Assembly (NCBI RefSeq): GCF_963169125.1
Contig: NC_084799.1
Location: forward strand, 105,353,143-105,417,142
Source of the DNA: Humulus lupulus
Lineage: Eukaryota > Streptophyta > Magnoliopsida > Rosales > Cannabaceae
Direction of reading: 5' to 3'
Length of the DNA: 64,000 nucleotides
Each line of letters starts with the position of its first letter. Position 1 is the stretch's first letter. The position numbers were made by a program, and so were the translations under genes. Below are positions 11,841-21,890 of the stretch, piece by piece. Under the pieces are notes generated by a model. That model saw nothing but the letters and a program-made list of their open reading frames with translations. It made no database searches and was not told where the DNA came from.

Positions 11841-12230
11841 CTTCAGGGGTTCAATGGGGATGCACTCATGCCCTTAGGCAAAATTCAACTTCCAGTCACC
11901 CTCAGAGGAGACTGCGACGCTTGTGCCTTCAGGCACTGCACATTCGTGGTGGTCGACTGCCCCACGGCGTATAATGCCATCCTAGGCTGACCGGTCCTAA
12001 TCGATTTTGGGGCCATAACCTCGATACACCACTTATGCTTGAAGTTTCCATGCGACAACGGGCGTATCGGCACCCGCCGGGGAGACCAACGAAGTGCACG
12101 AAGCTGTTATAACGTCTCCGTCCGATCCGTCTACACGGTCCAGGAGGCGATTGTTGCCGCTCCTTTGGCGTAGAATTTACCAGAAACTGGGGGTGCCCAA
12201 GGGGCATACGTTGACGAACTCGACCCTAGA

Positions 12231-14102
12231 TTGGGGGTCGAGAGGGCGATAGAGCCGATGGAGGAAGTCGAAGAGGTGATCCTCAACTCGGGAGATCCCA
12301 CCAAAGTCATTCAGGTGGGGAAAAACCTTCCATCGGCCATTCGAGAAAAGATCGTGGCCACTGTGAAGAATAATCAGGATATCCTGGCATGGTGCCACGC
12401 TGATATGACGGGGATTAATCCTAATGTTGCATGCCACACACTTAACATAGACCCATCTGCAACTCCAGTTCGCCAAAAGCGGAGGCCGTTAGACCCAGTG
12501 AGGGCCGAAGCAGTCAAAGCTGAAGTCGACAAGCTGATGTCCATAGGCTTTCTCCAGGAGTCACTCTATCCCGTGTGGTTGGCCAACCCGGTTCTGGTCT
12601 CGAAACCCAATGGGTCCTGGAGAATGTGTATTGACTTCACGGACCTGAACAAAGCCTGCCCAAAAGACTGTTTCCCTCTTCCGCGAATCGATCAAATGGT
12701 AGACGCTACTTCCGGGTATGAACTCTTATCCTTCATGGATGCATACTCCGGATACAACCAGATCAAGATGCATGTCGCGGACCAGGAACACACCAGCTTC
12801 CTCACGGACAAGGGTGTCTACTGTTACGTGGTCATGCCTTTCGGTTTGAAGAATGCTGGGGCGACATACCAGCGTCTAGTAAACAGGATGTTCAAGGACC
12901 AGCTGGGGAGGAACATGGAGGTGTATGTAGACGACATGTTGGTAAAATCCAAGACCTCCGAGGACCACGGTGACGACCTTGAGGAAGCTTTCGCCGTGAT
13001 CCGAAAGTACGGAATGAAACTGAATCCGAAGAAATGTACTTTCGGGGTCTCGTCTGGGAAGTTCCTCGGTTTCATTGTCAGCTCCCACGGAGTGGAGGCC
13101 AACCCTGAGAAAATTAAGGCGTTCATAGATATGCCTTCTCCCCGAAAGCATAAGGATGTCCAAAGCATTACCGGAAGGATAGCTGCTCTCAGCCGCTTCG
13201 TATCTAAGGCCACTGACAAATGTGTCCCCTTCTTCAATGTGTTGCGAGGAAACAAGAGTTTCGAGTGGACCCCCGAATGCGAAGCAGCCTTCCAACACCT
13301 CAAGGAACATCTAACTCGAGCTCCCATTCTGTCCAAACCTGTCGAAGGAGAGGCGTTGTTCTTGTACTTAGCTGTGACAAAGCATGCCGTGAGTGCCGCT
13401 CTCGCCCGGGACGACGGCCGTCTCCAGCTCCCTGTGTATTACGTGAGCAAGAGGTTCCTGGACGCCGAGTCCAGATATTCAATGATCGAGAAACTCTCCC
13501 TCTGCTTGCTAATCGCTTCGTGGAAGCTAAGACCCTATTTCCAGGTGCACACCATCAGAGTACTCACCAACCACCCTATCCGGCAAGTCTTGCAGAAGCC
13601 TGAGTCTTCTGGCAGATTACTTAAATGGGCCATGGAACTGAGCCAGTTTGACATCCACTACCAGCCACGTGTTTCCATAAAAGGTCAAGCTCTCGCGGAC
13701 TTTATTGTGGAATGCTCAGGAATGAATGACCTCCCGGAAGATCCTGTCCCGGAACTTCCCACATGGAAGGTCTATGTAGACGGAGCCTCAAATGAAAAAG
13801 GAGCTGGAGCAGGGGTTATCCTAATTTCTCCCCAAGGACATCAGCTCCAGAGCGCCATCCGTTTCACGTTCCCAGCATCCAACAACGAGGCAGAACACAA
13901 AGCCATGCTAGCTGGATTACAACTGGCCAGGGAAGTCGGAGCCCAAAAAATCGAAGTATACAGCGACTCCCTACTTGTGGTAAACCAAATATCCGGAGAA
14001 TACCAGACGAAAGGCGAAAAAATGGCTGCCTACGTGTCTCTCTCCCGCGGCCTCCTGCAACATTTCAAAGGCTACCAAATCCGCCAGGTCCCCCGGGCCT
14101 AG
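12231..14102 (+). CDS. pol: RT, RNase H and second RNase H, element B
   Basis: The open segment begins at TTG/ATG-less upstream frame and its first listed Met is an internal residue; it is part of pol, not a separate gene. RT motifs: FLQESLYPVWLANPVLV, MCIDFTDLNKACPKDCFPLP, catalytic YVDDMLVKSK. A first RNase H region (YVSKRFLDAESRYS) follows, then a second RNase H (YVDGASNEKGAGAGVI, NNEAEHKAML, YSDSLLVVNQ). The tandem RNase H domains are diagnostic for the Tat lineage. The segment ends at TAG 14100, just before NSLADTLAKLA, where Gln or Glu is expected. Confidence 0.9.
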   Translation: MGVERAIEPMEEVEEVILNSGDPTKVIQVGKNLPSAIREKIVATVKNNQDILAWCHADMTGINPNVACHTLNIDPSATPVRQKRRPLDPVRAEAVKAEVDKLMSIGFLQESLYPVWLANPVLVSKPNGSWRMCIDFTDLNKACPKDCFPLPRIDQMVDATSGYELLSFMDAYSGYNQIKMHVADQEHTSFLTDKGVYCYVVMPFGLKNAGATYQRLVNRMFKDQLGRNMEVYVDDMLVKSKTSEDHGDDLEEAFAVIRKYGMKLNPKKCTFGVSSGKFLGFIVSSHGVEANPEKIKAFIDMPSPRKHKDVQSITGRIAALSRFVSKATDKCVPFFNVLRGNKSFEWTPECEAAFQHLKEHLTRAPILSKPVEGEALFLYLAVTKHAVSAALARDDGRLQLPVYYVSKRFLDAESRYSMIEKLSLCLLIASWKLRPYFQVHTIRVLTNHPIRQVLQKPESSGRLLKWAMELSQFDIHYQPRVSIKGQALADFIVECSGMNDLPEDPVPELPTWKVYVDGASNEKGAGAGVILISPQGHQLQSAIRFTFPASNNEAEHKAMLAGLQLAREVGAQKIEVYSDSLLVVNQISGEYQTKGEKMAAYVSLSRGLLQHFKGYQIRQVPRA

Positions 14103-14510
14103 AATTCACTCGCGGACACACTGGCCAAGCTTGCAACAGACCCGGAGATTGAAAAATATGGCCTAGTGCCCATCGGGCACTTAGAAGCACCTAGTACTGA
14201 GACACAGAGGGTAAATGCCATCATCGACCATTCCCATTCCTGGATAGGACCCATCCTCAGATTTCTCACCACCGGAGAGCTCCCCACTGATAAAGCTGAC
14301 GCAAGATAGCTCCGATATCAAGCTCCCCGATACGTGGTTATGGATGGAAAGCTTTACCGCAGGGGGTTGTCCATACCCTTCCTTAGGTGTGTTGCCGGAA
14401 CTGAAATCAGCACCATCATCCATGAGATTCACGGAGGCTTCTGTGGCGACCATACCTCCGGGCTGAGCCTCTCCAAAAAGATCCTTCGTCAAGGATACTT
14501 CTGACCCACC

Positions 14511-15476
14511 ATGAAGAAGGATTGTGTGGATTATGTCAGAAAATGTGAGCAGTGCCAGAGGTACGCCAAGGTTCCGCGAGCGCCGCCTACAGAAATTACC
14601 TTAATGACCAGCCCCTGGCCATTCGCCGTTTGGGGCATTGACCTAGTAGGTTCCCTTCCAACTGGAAGGGGTGGAGTGAAGTATGCCATATTCGCGGTAG
14701 ACTACTTCACCAAATGGGCTGAAGCTGAACCTATGAACACGGTCACGTCTAAGAAAGCACTGGACTTTGTCATCAAGAATATAGTGTGTCGTTTCGGGCT
14801 TCCATGAAAAATTGTGTCCGACAACGGGAAGCAATTTGATAGTGAGCATTTCACGGACTTCTGTGCTTCGCATGGAATCATCAAAAGCTTTTCCGCAGTC
14901 ACCAGACCTCAAGCTAATGGGCAAGTGGAAGCAGTAAACAAAATCTTAAAGACCACGTTGAAGAAAAAACTCCAAGCATGCAAGGCTCACTGGCCGGAAG
15001 AGCTTCCGCGAGTACTTTGGGCTTATCGCACAACAGAGAGAACTTCGACGGGGCACACACCTTATTCCATGACCTTCGGTTGCGAGGCCGTCATCCCAGT
15101 AGAAACCATGATCCCCTCTCACAGGCACGACACCTACGACCCTACCCGGAATCACGCCCTTCTCCAGGAGTCCCTAGACATGATCGAAGAGCTCCGGGAG
15201 CAGTCACAGGTCCAACTCAAAATGTACCAAGGCAAGATAGCCCGACACTTCAACACAAGAGTCAAGAGCCGTACATTCGAAGTTGGGGACCTTGTCCTAC
15301 GGAGAGTATTTCCTGCTACGCAGGATCCGGGAGTGGGAGTCCTCGGACCCAACTGGGAAGGCCCCTATGAAGTCCAAGAAAAAGTGGGCCATGGGACGTA
15401 TCACTTAAAGAGACTCGACGGATCTAAAGTCCCGCGCGCCTGGAACGCAGAGTACCTCCGCCGTTACTATCAGTAG
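14511..15476 (+). CDS. int: Integrase, element B (interrupted by TGA 14805)
   Basis: The zinc-finger histidines lie upstream (IHEIHGGFCGDH, ~14420-14455); the Cys pair is CEQCQRYA. The catalytic core has WGIDLVGSLP, IVSDNGKQFD and QANGQVEAVN, supplying D, D and E. A C-terminal module (VGDLVLRRVF, GPNWEGPYEV) ends in LRRYYQ and a TAG stop. TGA 14502 sits at the Trp position of GYFWPTM, and TGA 14805 interrupts FGLP-KIVSDNG where Arg or Gln is usual. An ATG at 14511 directly follows the first stop. Confidence 0.88.
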
Positions 15477-16008
15477 GCCCCAGACTATCTAGTCGAAAGT
15501 CCTTGGTGGACGTAGCAAAAATGTAAAATATGGAGATAATCCTCCCAGCTGTAAAACACATGCCTAACAGGCTAATTTAATAAAACACGGAGAGATTTAC
15601 TCCGCTTTTACTGCATTTTTTATCCCTTTGTTCCAAGCTGCGTTTTAACAAGTGACCACGCGGTCCGGAGACGTCCGGACCCCACACTCACTTGGGGGGG
15701 TATACATGGCTAAGGCATAGCCATACGCCCCTTGAACAAAACATACAGAGAACACCACTTATGTGTTAGCATTGTGTTTGAAAATTTTAAATTGTTAAGC
15801 TTAGGTTGATTTGTTGCCATGAACATATTTGCATTACGTGTCATGTGTGCATTATGTGGTTATGTGAAAATTGCCATGAAAATGTCTGCCATTATGCATC
15901 ATGAAAATTATCTCCTGTGTAGCCCAGCGATGAACAGGACTGGGGGTTGAGGCACATTCAGAGAGCTACGCCGAAACACCCCCAACTTCCTGACAAGTCC
16001 TTCGCAGA
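15477..16008 (+). other. 3' untranslated spacer after pol, element B
   Basis: Non-coding DNA between the integrase stop and the tandem array. It contains the hairpin/polypurine module at 15650-15700 and AT-rich sequence (15770-15905); no gene is seen. Confidence 0.7.
15650..15700 (+). other. Hairpin with internal polypurine tract, element B
   Basis: AAGTGA (15650-15655) pairs with TCACTT (15688-15693), and nested inside is a perfect 8-bp stem GGTCCGGA/TCCGGACC (15662-15669, 15674-15681). Seven Gs follow at once (15694-15700). The CTTGGGGGG string repeats the terminal polypurine tract of this element (21878-21886). Elements C and D have the same arrangement at the corresponding place. Confidence 0.75.
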
Positions 16009-16545
16009 ATACTCCGCGACCACTGTAAAGCTTTGCTTCGCAAGCTTCAGCTCCAGGTCTCATAAAGTAATGCATGGCAAGATCTGCGACCGCTGAAAGC
16101 TTTGCTTCGCAAGCTCCAGCTCCGGGTCCCGCAAGGCGAAAGATGGCAAGATCTGCGACCGCTGTAAGCTTTGCTTCGCAGGCTTCAGCTCCGGGTCTCA
16201 CAAAATAATGCATGGCGAGCTCCTCGACCACTGCAAGCTTCGCTTCGCAAGCTTCAGCTCTGGGAGCAGATATAATCGATCCCCCAATTACAGCAGGCCT
16301 TGCTTCGCAAAGCCCCTGTTCCAGGATCGCACATGGTAGGCGTGACGATTTCCCCGACCGCAACGAACCTTGCCTCGCAAGGCTTCATGCCAAGTCCCTG
16401 AAGTCGGCCACCGTGAGGTCCGCAACGACAGTTAGTTTTGCTTCGCAAAGATCTAGCCCTAAGTCTAGCAACGCTCACCAAAAGAACTCCCGTTCTGGCA
16501 CCATCCCGCGGAATCGTATTAAGTGTTTGCCTCGCAAGCTTTGTA
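16009..16545 (+). repeat. Degenerate tandem array (65-70 bp unit, ~8 copies) in element B
   Basis: The core TTGCTTCGCAA recurs near 16033, 16102, 16171, 16240, 16304, 16370, 16436 and (variant) 16530, a spacing of 65-70 bp except for the last. The core is a small hairpin (TTGC/GCAA); flanking bases change in pairs (CCTTGC...GCAAGG in one unit, GCTTTGC...GCAAGC in others). Best-matching units are 69-70 bp, so the antisense strand reads as a 23-residue repeat (ACEAKL) in an open frame (15908-16363, minus), which I regard as a by-product. Tandem repeats between pol and the 3' LTR are a known Tat/Ogre feature. Confidence 0.85.
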
Positions 16546-16911
16546 AAGATCGCGATGGGGAGATGGAACGGGTCACCTTAGCCATCCCAGCGAACGGTAT
16601 AACTACAAGTCCCAGGATTGGCTATTTACCTTAGGAAAGCTGAGTACGATGAAAGAGGGAGTCTGGCCGTTGGAACCAAAACCTCATGCGCCCCTACAGC
16701 AGTTTCTACCGTATAAAAGTCTCTACCCTAAGCACAAAATTAAACAAGGAACTCAGCAGAAAAGGAAAGAAGAATTCTACAATTATTACAATGAAGGCCC
16801 TGCGGATCGGGCATCTGTAATGTTCCCGCAATTAAAAAAGAGTACAGGGAGCTTCGCCCCAAAGGAAAATAAAAAAAAAAAAATTATATATACACAAAGG
16901 ATAAGACCCCT

Positions 16912-19900
16912 TCAAGCACTGGGGGTGGCAGCGGCTTCCACGACCGGGGCCTCGGAGACAGCGGTTTCAACTGGGGCTGGCGGAGTCGGCTCGTTGGAAG
17001 GTGGAACTTCATCACTGGCAGGATCAGAGGTCCCCGCCTCTTCGGGATCTTCTGCCTCACTGGCTCCAGCAGGCTCGTCGATGTTATAAGTCTGGACGTA
17101 CACCTCTGGGCTTTGATCCCACACCTGTATCTTTTCCCTCATGGCGGCGGCGTCCTCTCCCAGGTAGCCTACTACCTCCGGGTTTACTTTCCAAAGTTGG
17201 TGCATGAGGACTACGTGGGATAGATTAATCATTCTATTCAGCACCACCTCGGCATCTTCCTTCTCCTTCCAGCGCTCCGCCTCAGAGGTCGCCAGCTTTT
17301 CCTCCGCGACAGCCAATTGAGCCCTCAGTTTTTCCAGCTCGGCCTTGGATGCATCCCGCTCTCCCTTAAGGGAATCAATCTCCTTGCGCTGCACCTTATT
17401 ATGATCCAGCAAGGATTGCTTCTCGGTGACATGCCCCCTGACAGTGAATTGCAAGGCTGCAATCTGTTTATCCTTCTCAGCGAGCCCCAACTCTTGCATA
17501 GACGCGAGATCCTTGCTCCTCTTATGATCTTGCTCCTCCTCGTGCAGCCTATTCTGAAGAGTGGCATATTCCTCGTTCCGCTTAAGGAGGAGAATATTTT
17601 TCGATTACAAGCGGGCATCCAGGGTATCCTTCTCCTCCCTAGCCTGGGATAGCTCTTCCTGGAACTTGGAGATTTTGGCCTACAAGTCATCCGACCGCTG
17701 CTTGAACTCATTCTCCGCGCTGGCCCGGTACTCTTGATATTTGGCAAGATATTTCTTGTCCGCCTCTTCTTCAGCCTTGCGCCGGGCCTGGTTAATCTTC
17801 TCCACAACCTCCCCCTTTATGCTCTCGACCTGTTGGGTCAGTTTCTGCTTCTCCGCCTCCAAGGCCTGGCAAGCCACCTGGCTCTCCTCCAGCTGAACCA
17901 AAACTGCACCCACCTCCCGGAACGAGCGTTCCGCGATGAGAGAGGCCTGCAAGGAAAGACAACAGAATGAGTTAAACAGAACCAAATGTACTAAGACAAA
18001 TGATCCCAGGACACAACAACTGACAGCTTACCCCAGAAAGTTGCTGCTTTACGGCATATGTCAGCAACAGCGGGTCCTTACTGCTACTGATGGCCCATTT
18101 CTCAGAATTGAGCTCGCACAAGCTCAGGCCCATGTCCTCCATCATCTCCGCTCCGAACGGCGCCAATGCACATCCGAGCCTAGGCACCAGCCTCTTCTCC
18201 AAGGCTGGGCCATCCAAAACCGCTCCAGCCAGGTGAAGGGATCTCACCCCTTCTGCCAGCTCAGCTCTCTTCACAGCAGACAGGTTGTCTGCCCTTCCCT
18301 GAATAACAGCCCTCTCGGCCTCCAACCACCTCCTCAAAAAATTATCAGCCCATCTTACACCCTCCAGGAGGGCAGCGGGGAAACGGGTTGGTTTCTGAGG
18401 GAAGTGGAACTTCAGGCCAGGCCGAGGAAGGCTTGTTTGTTGAGAAAGTGGAAGAGAAGGAGAAGAGGGAGACCCCGAAACGGTGGACTCCCTTTGGACT
18501 GGAGGAGGAGGTAGACGGGGTATTAGGGACGTTAGCGAAGACACTACCACCCCGGTTTGTTGTTGCTGCTAATGTTGCTGTTGTTTTTGCTGCTGCTGTG
18601 GCGGTGTTGGTTGTCTTTGTTGTTGTTGTTGTTGTTGTTGTTGTTGCTTTTGCTGTTGGGGTTGTGGTTGCCGCTGGGTGGGGGTAGTCTGGCGGGGACT
18701 GCGCGCAGCCCGGAGGTCTCCATCACCTCCGAGAGAAGAATGTCTGAGGCATTTCTTCTTGTCGCCCTCAGCCTCTCCTCCGGGGCGCTTGCTCACCCCG
18801 GTCATCTTCGCGGGGAACACAAGACCTTCCCCCTCGCTGCTACTACTCGAGACCACCATGGTCCCGGAAGGCCCCTTGACAGGAGGCCTCTCCACCACTG
18901 GAGACACTTGCGCCTCGCCACTTGTCTTCTTGGGTGTGGCAGCTTTACCTCCCCTACCAGCTCTGGCCTTTCGTCCTTTCCCCTTGGACGGGTCTTGGCT
19001 AGTGGCGGCCTTCTTGATAAGTGAGGTAGCTCTCCCCAACATCTTTGCTTCGGGATGTTCTGCAAGAGATGTACGAAGCAAGGTTAACCAACCAGCAAGC
19101 AATGTGAAAAAAGATAAGAAGAAAACAAAACAAGCAACAACATAAAAGCACAAACAAGTCCACCAGCAGGGAACAAGAAACAAACAAGAGAAAAGTTTGA
19201 AAGGGACGACCATGCACGAGAAACGTGGATGGCCTTCCCCGAGCAAAACAAGACACCGCTTCTTGCTCCAGGAAGCTCCCGTACTCCCGAAGTCCGGGAA
19301 TAACATGCTGAGGGAAGAAGGGTCAACCATGGTGACACCTTCTGGCAGACTACTGTCACTCAAACACCCGAGGAGCTCATCTACCCTATCGCAATATCTG
19401 TCAAAGGGTATCCTACGCGGATCTAGCCTAAGGAAACGGGGATCGAACCCCATCTGAGAAGTCCGGGAAACCTCAGACAGGCTGGGGGTGTGGATCAATC
19501 GAAAGCTAGTCTTACCTTTCCCGGAGGTACCGGCTCCCGGAGTCCCTTCATTGGGGTAAGCTGCGGCGTGGCGAGCCTCGATTTCTTCTTCCTTTGACTG
19601 GGGGTCGGGGAACCTCTCCGCCCAACTGAGGGATAAATTATTCTCGTCCTGGGCCGCCTGGCAGATCACCTTGGACAGCTTCAGGGCAATCTGCTCCCGG
19701 ACGTCAGCTGACACCTGACTTTGCCCCCTGCCACTCACTGGCTCAATATTTTGGAAAGAGGCGAGTAGCCCATACTCCCTCAAAGATTCGGTGGTCACAA
19801 GTCTTTCCACCTTCAGCTCTTCCTCCGAGAGCCCCTCGTAGAAGTTTGACCTCCTTATCATCTCCGCACAGCGAGGTGTCCATGGGACGGCTTCTGCAAA

Positions 19901-20667
19901 ATCCAAACACGAGTGTTAGAGATCCTCCCGGAAGGCAAACCAAACGTGAAGAAACAAAGTTAGAAAAGAAAGGAAGGAGCACTTACCAGGGACTTTGAAG
20001 TCCAAAGACAGAGCTGGCACCCTCTTCAATGGGAAGCCAGTCGTCAGGAACCAGTACTCCCGGAGATCTGGAACCCTCGCGGTATGACATGTGGGACACA
20101 TCATGTCCGGATACCTCTCCAACCTATAAAACCCCACCTTGTCTGCATGACCTTTCATGGGCTGAGACTTCAGCCCATAGAAGTATAGCACCTCCTCCGG
20201 GGTAGGGGCCTCCAGGTCCCGGGACTTGCAAAAGATATACCACCCCGCTAGAAGCTTGTAGCTGGGGGGAATCAACTGGAAGGGGGCAATCCCCGCCTTC
20301 ACGCAGAAGTTGGCAAAATAACTTCTTAGGGGAAAATGTGCCCCACACACTATGTGTGCCCAGCTCCAGGCACCAAAACCCTCGTGACTCTGGCTGGCAG
20401 ACTCACCCAACACCGACAGACGGTGCCACATCAGGCCTGGGATGTTCTTCAGGCCTGCCTCTGAGGAATACAGCTCCAGCATGCCGTAGTTCCTGAACAG
20501 GTTCGGCTTCTGGTCCATCTCCCAGATGGAACTGTTGATAGTCGGTGGGCTAGCCGCGACCACCTTAGTTTTTGCTTTCTCCTTTGCGCCGGCAACAGGG
20601 GAACCTTGCTCCTGGGCAGATTCAGCCTCTACCGCAGCGATGATTTGTTCCTTTAAGGTGTTCGTCA
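16912..20667 (-). pseudogene. Antisense spliced accessory gene of element B (plant-transposon-domain plus coiled coil)
   Basis: Minus-strand exons with GT/AG borders: 20667-19987, 19893 to about 19290, 19059-18032 and 17946-16912. The introns at 19894-19986 and 17947-18031 have clear GTAAG donors; the middle donor is uncertain. The first exon encodes a domain resembling the 'putative gypsy-type transposon' family (Pfam Transposase_28, from memory): FPLRSYFANFC, LAGWYIFCK, EEVLYFYGLKS. Exon 2 opens VPWTPRCAEMIRRSN and ends its block LREYGLLAS; exon 3 has a poly-Gln stretch; exon 4 is a long coiled coil ending in an acidic, Pro-rich tail. Exons 2 and 4 align with the antisense gene of element C. 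Damage: TAG 18569 in the poly-Gln tract, stops near 17680 and 17608. No catalytic residues are recognised, so the function is unknown. A start exon upstream of 20667 was not resolved. Confidence 0.75.
18544..18665. repeat. GTT/CAA microsatellite encoding poly-Gln in the antisense gene of B
   Basis: A run of GTT and GCT triplets on the + strand reads CAA/CAG on the minus strand, giving an uninterrupted stretch of ten Gln flanked by further Gln-rich sequence. One CAG appears as TAG (18569-18571), stopping the minus-strand frame. Confidence 0.85.
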
Positions 20668-20815
20668 CTGAGCAAAAGAAACAAAGAAGAAAACACTCCA
20701 AGCAGTCAGCACCCTTGTCATACCCTAACAGTATTAAAGGCGTCAGGGAGACCCTCCCCGAAAACTGCTTGGAGAGGCTCCCACCGAGTTTGCCGAGGGG
20801 CTGGCACCATGCCAC

Positions 20816-21878
20816 CCGGAGGACAGCAAGGAACCAGATTCAAACTTCGAGGCTAAGCCCGCCGAGAGAAGTGTTTTCCCAGGGGAAGACACCCTAAAGG
20901 TGTTCACGCTTATGCCCTAAAATAACAAACCAGAACAGCACAAGTAGACGAGAAACAACTTTCCAAAAGCAAATCGTCAAAGCATGCAAAGAAATGACTT
21001 ATTGACTCACATCAGTCACATGCCTATCAAAGCCCTACTCACGCATGCATAAAGATGACACCGGCAGAAAACTCAACCCTAACAACTACCAACAATCTGA
21101 GGCATAGAAGGAAAAAGCAAAGTAAAAATACTTACTGGTGTTCGAATAGTTGAAGATTGAGGGAGTAACCGAGTCACTGCACCGTACGAACACGTGAAGT
21201 AAAGGCTGCAAATACAAGCAACGATTCAAACCTAGAACTTCGGCGAGCAAACCTACTACCAAATCAAAAGAAAAGTTTCTGGATTCCTTACCAAAAGAAG
21301 TGGCGAATTCGAAGGAAAGGAAGCTTGGAAGCTTGAGAGTTCGAAGAGTTGGGAATCTGAGAATCTAAAAGCTCGAGAATTTGAAAGCGTAAAGAGGAAG
21401 AAGGGTCTGTTCCCTCGTTTTTATAACAGGAACGAAGTCATTTCGAATTCCACAAATGGACGGTCCCGATCTTCCCATACCGCATGCATCAGATCCAACG
21501 GCTGGGGATGAAGCGCCGGTCCCATTTATGACTCCTCGGATGGGAATAAAGTATTTATTTCCCATCATTGTACCATCTCGGGCCCGGTGTACCATTAAAT
21601 ACCGTCAAATCACTACTCAGACGCCTGACGCACGCATACTCAGCCAGTCACCTCACGCACACGTCTTGGTCACAGAGCCATTCCCTGCATGACGCGTGGC
21701 CCTTGCCACACTTGAGTACTTGAGTTCAAACAGAAGAAATTTCCTTTTTTTTCGTACTAACACTCAGACGGGAAAAAGGAACCCGTCCAGGAACACAGGA
21801 GGTGACCCCTCGCCTAATCTAGAAACCAGAATACCCGGAGGACTGTACAAGCTCCCGGACCTCTCAAGCTCCGTGACC
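20816..21878 (+). other. Region between antisense gene and 3' polypurine tract, element B
   Basis: About 1.06 kb between the last supported antisense exon and the polypurine tract. It should hold the promoter and first exon of the antisense gene; I see no convincing TATA box and no long frame. A short minus-strand frame at 21365-21595 has no recognisable domain. Confidence 0.5.
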
Positions 21879-21890
21879 TTGGGGGGTAAA
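21879..21890 (+). other. Polypurine tract of element B
   Basis: TTGGGGGGTAAA directly precedes the 3' LTR. It would prime plus-strand DNA synthesis. Confidence 0.8.

Larger units (their letters stand above)
9241..15476 (+). pseudogene. gag-pol: Gag-pol of element B, broken by frameshifts in the N-terminus and seven in-frame stops
   Basis: The polyprotein starts at ATG 9241 (MVTTRKS). The first 550 bp carry frame changes near 9500, near 9690 and at a nine-C run (9775-9783). From 9846 to the natural stop at 15474-15476 everything is in a single frame with no indel that shifts it, but with stops TAG 11838, TGA 11988, TAG 12171, TAG 14100, TAG 14307, TGA 14502 and TGA 14805. Each can arise from a CAG, CGA, CGG or TGG codon by C-to-T or G-to-A change, and the context fits (ILG-stop-PVLIDF where Arg is usual; RQGYF-stop-PTM where Trp is usual). 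No TAA is seen. Sub-regions are listed separately. The Gag, RT, RNase H and integrase would act in cytoplasmic particles and then in the nucleus. Confidence 0.92.

Noticed and set aside
15908..16363. 151-codon minus-strand frame with a repeated ACEAKL motif
   Set aside because: It is created by the tandem array whose unit is near 69 bp (23 codons); no start context or domain supports a protein.
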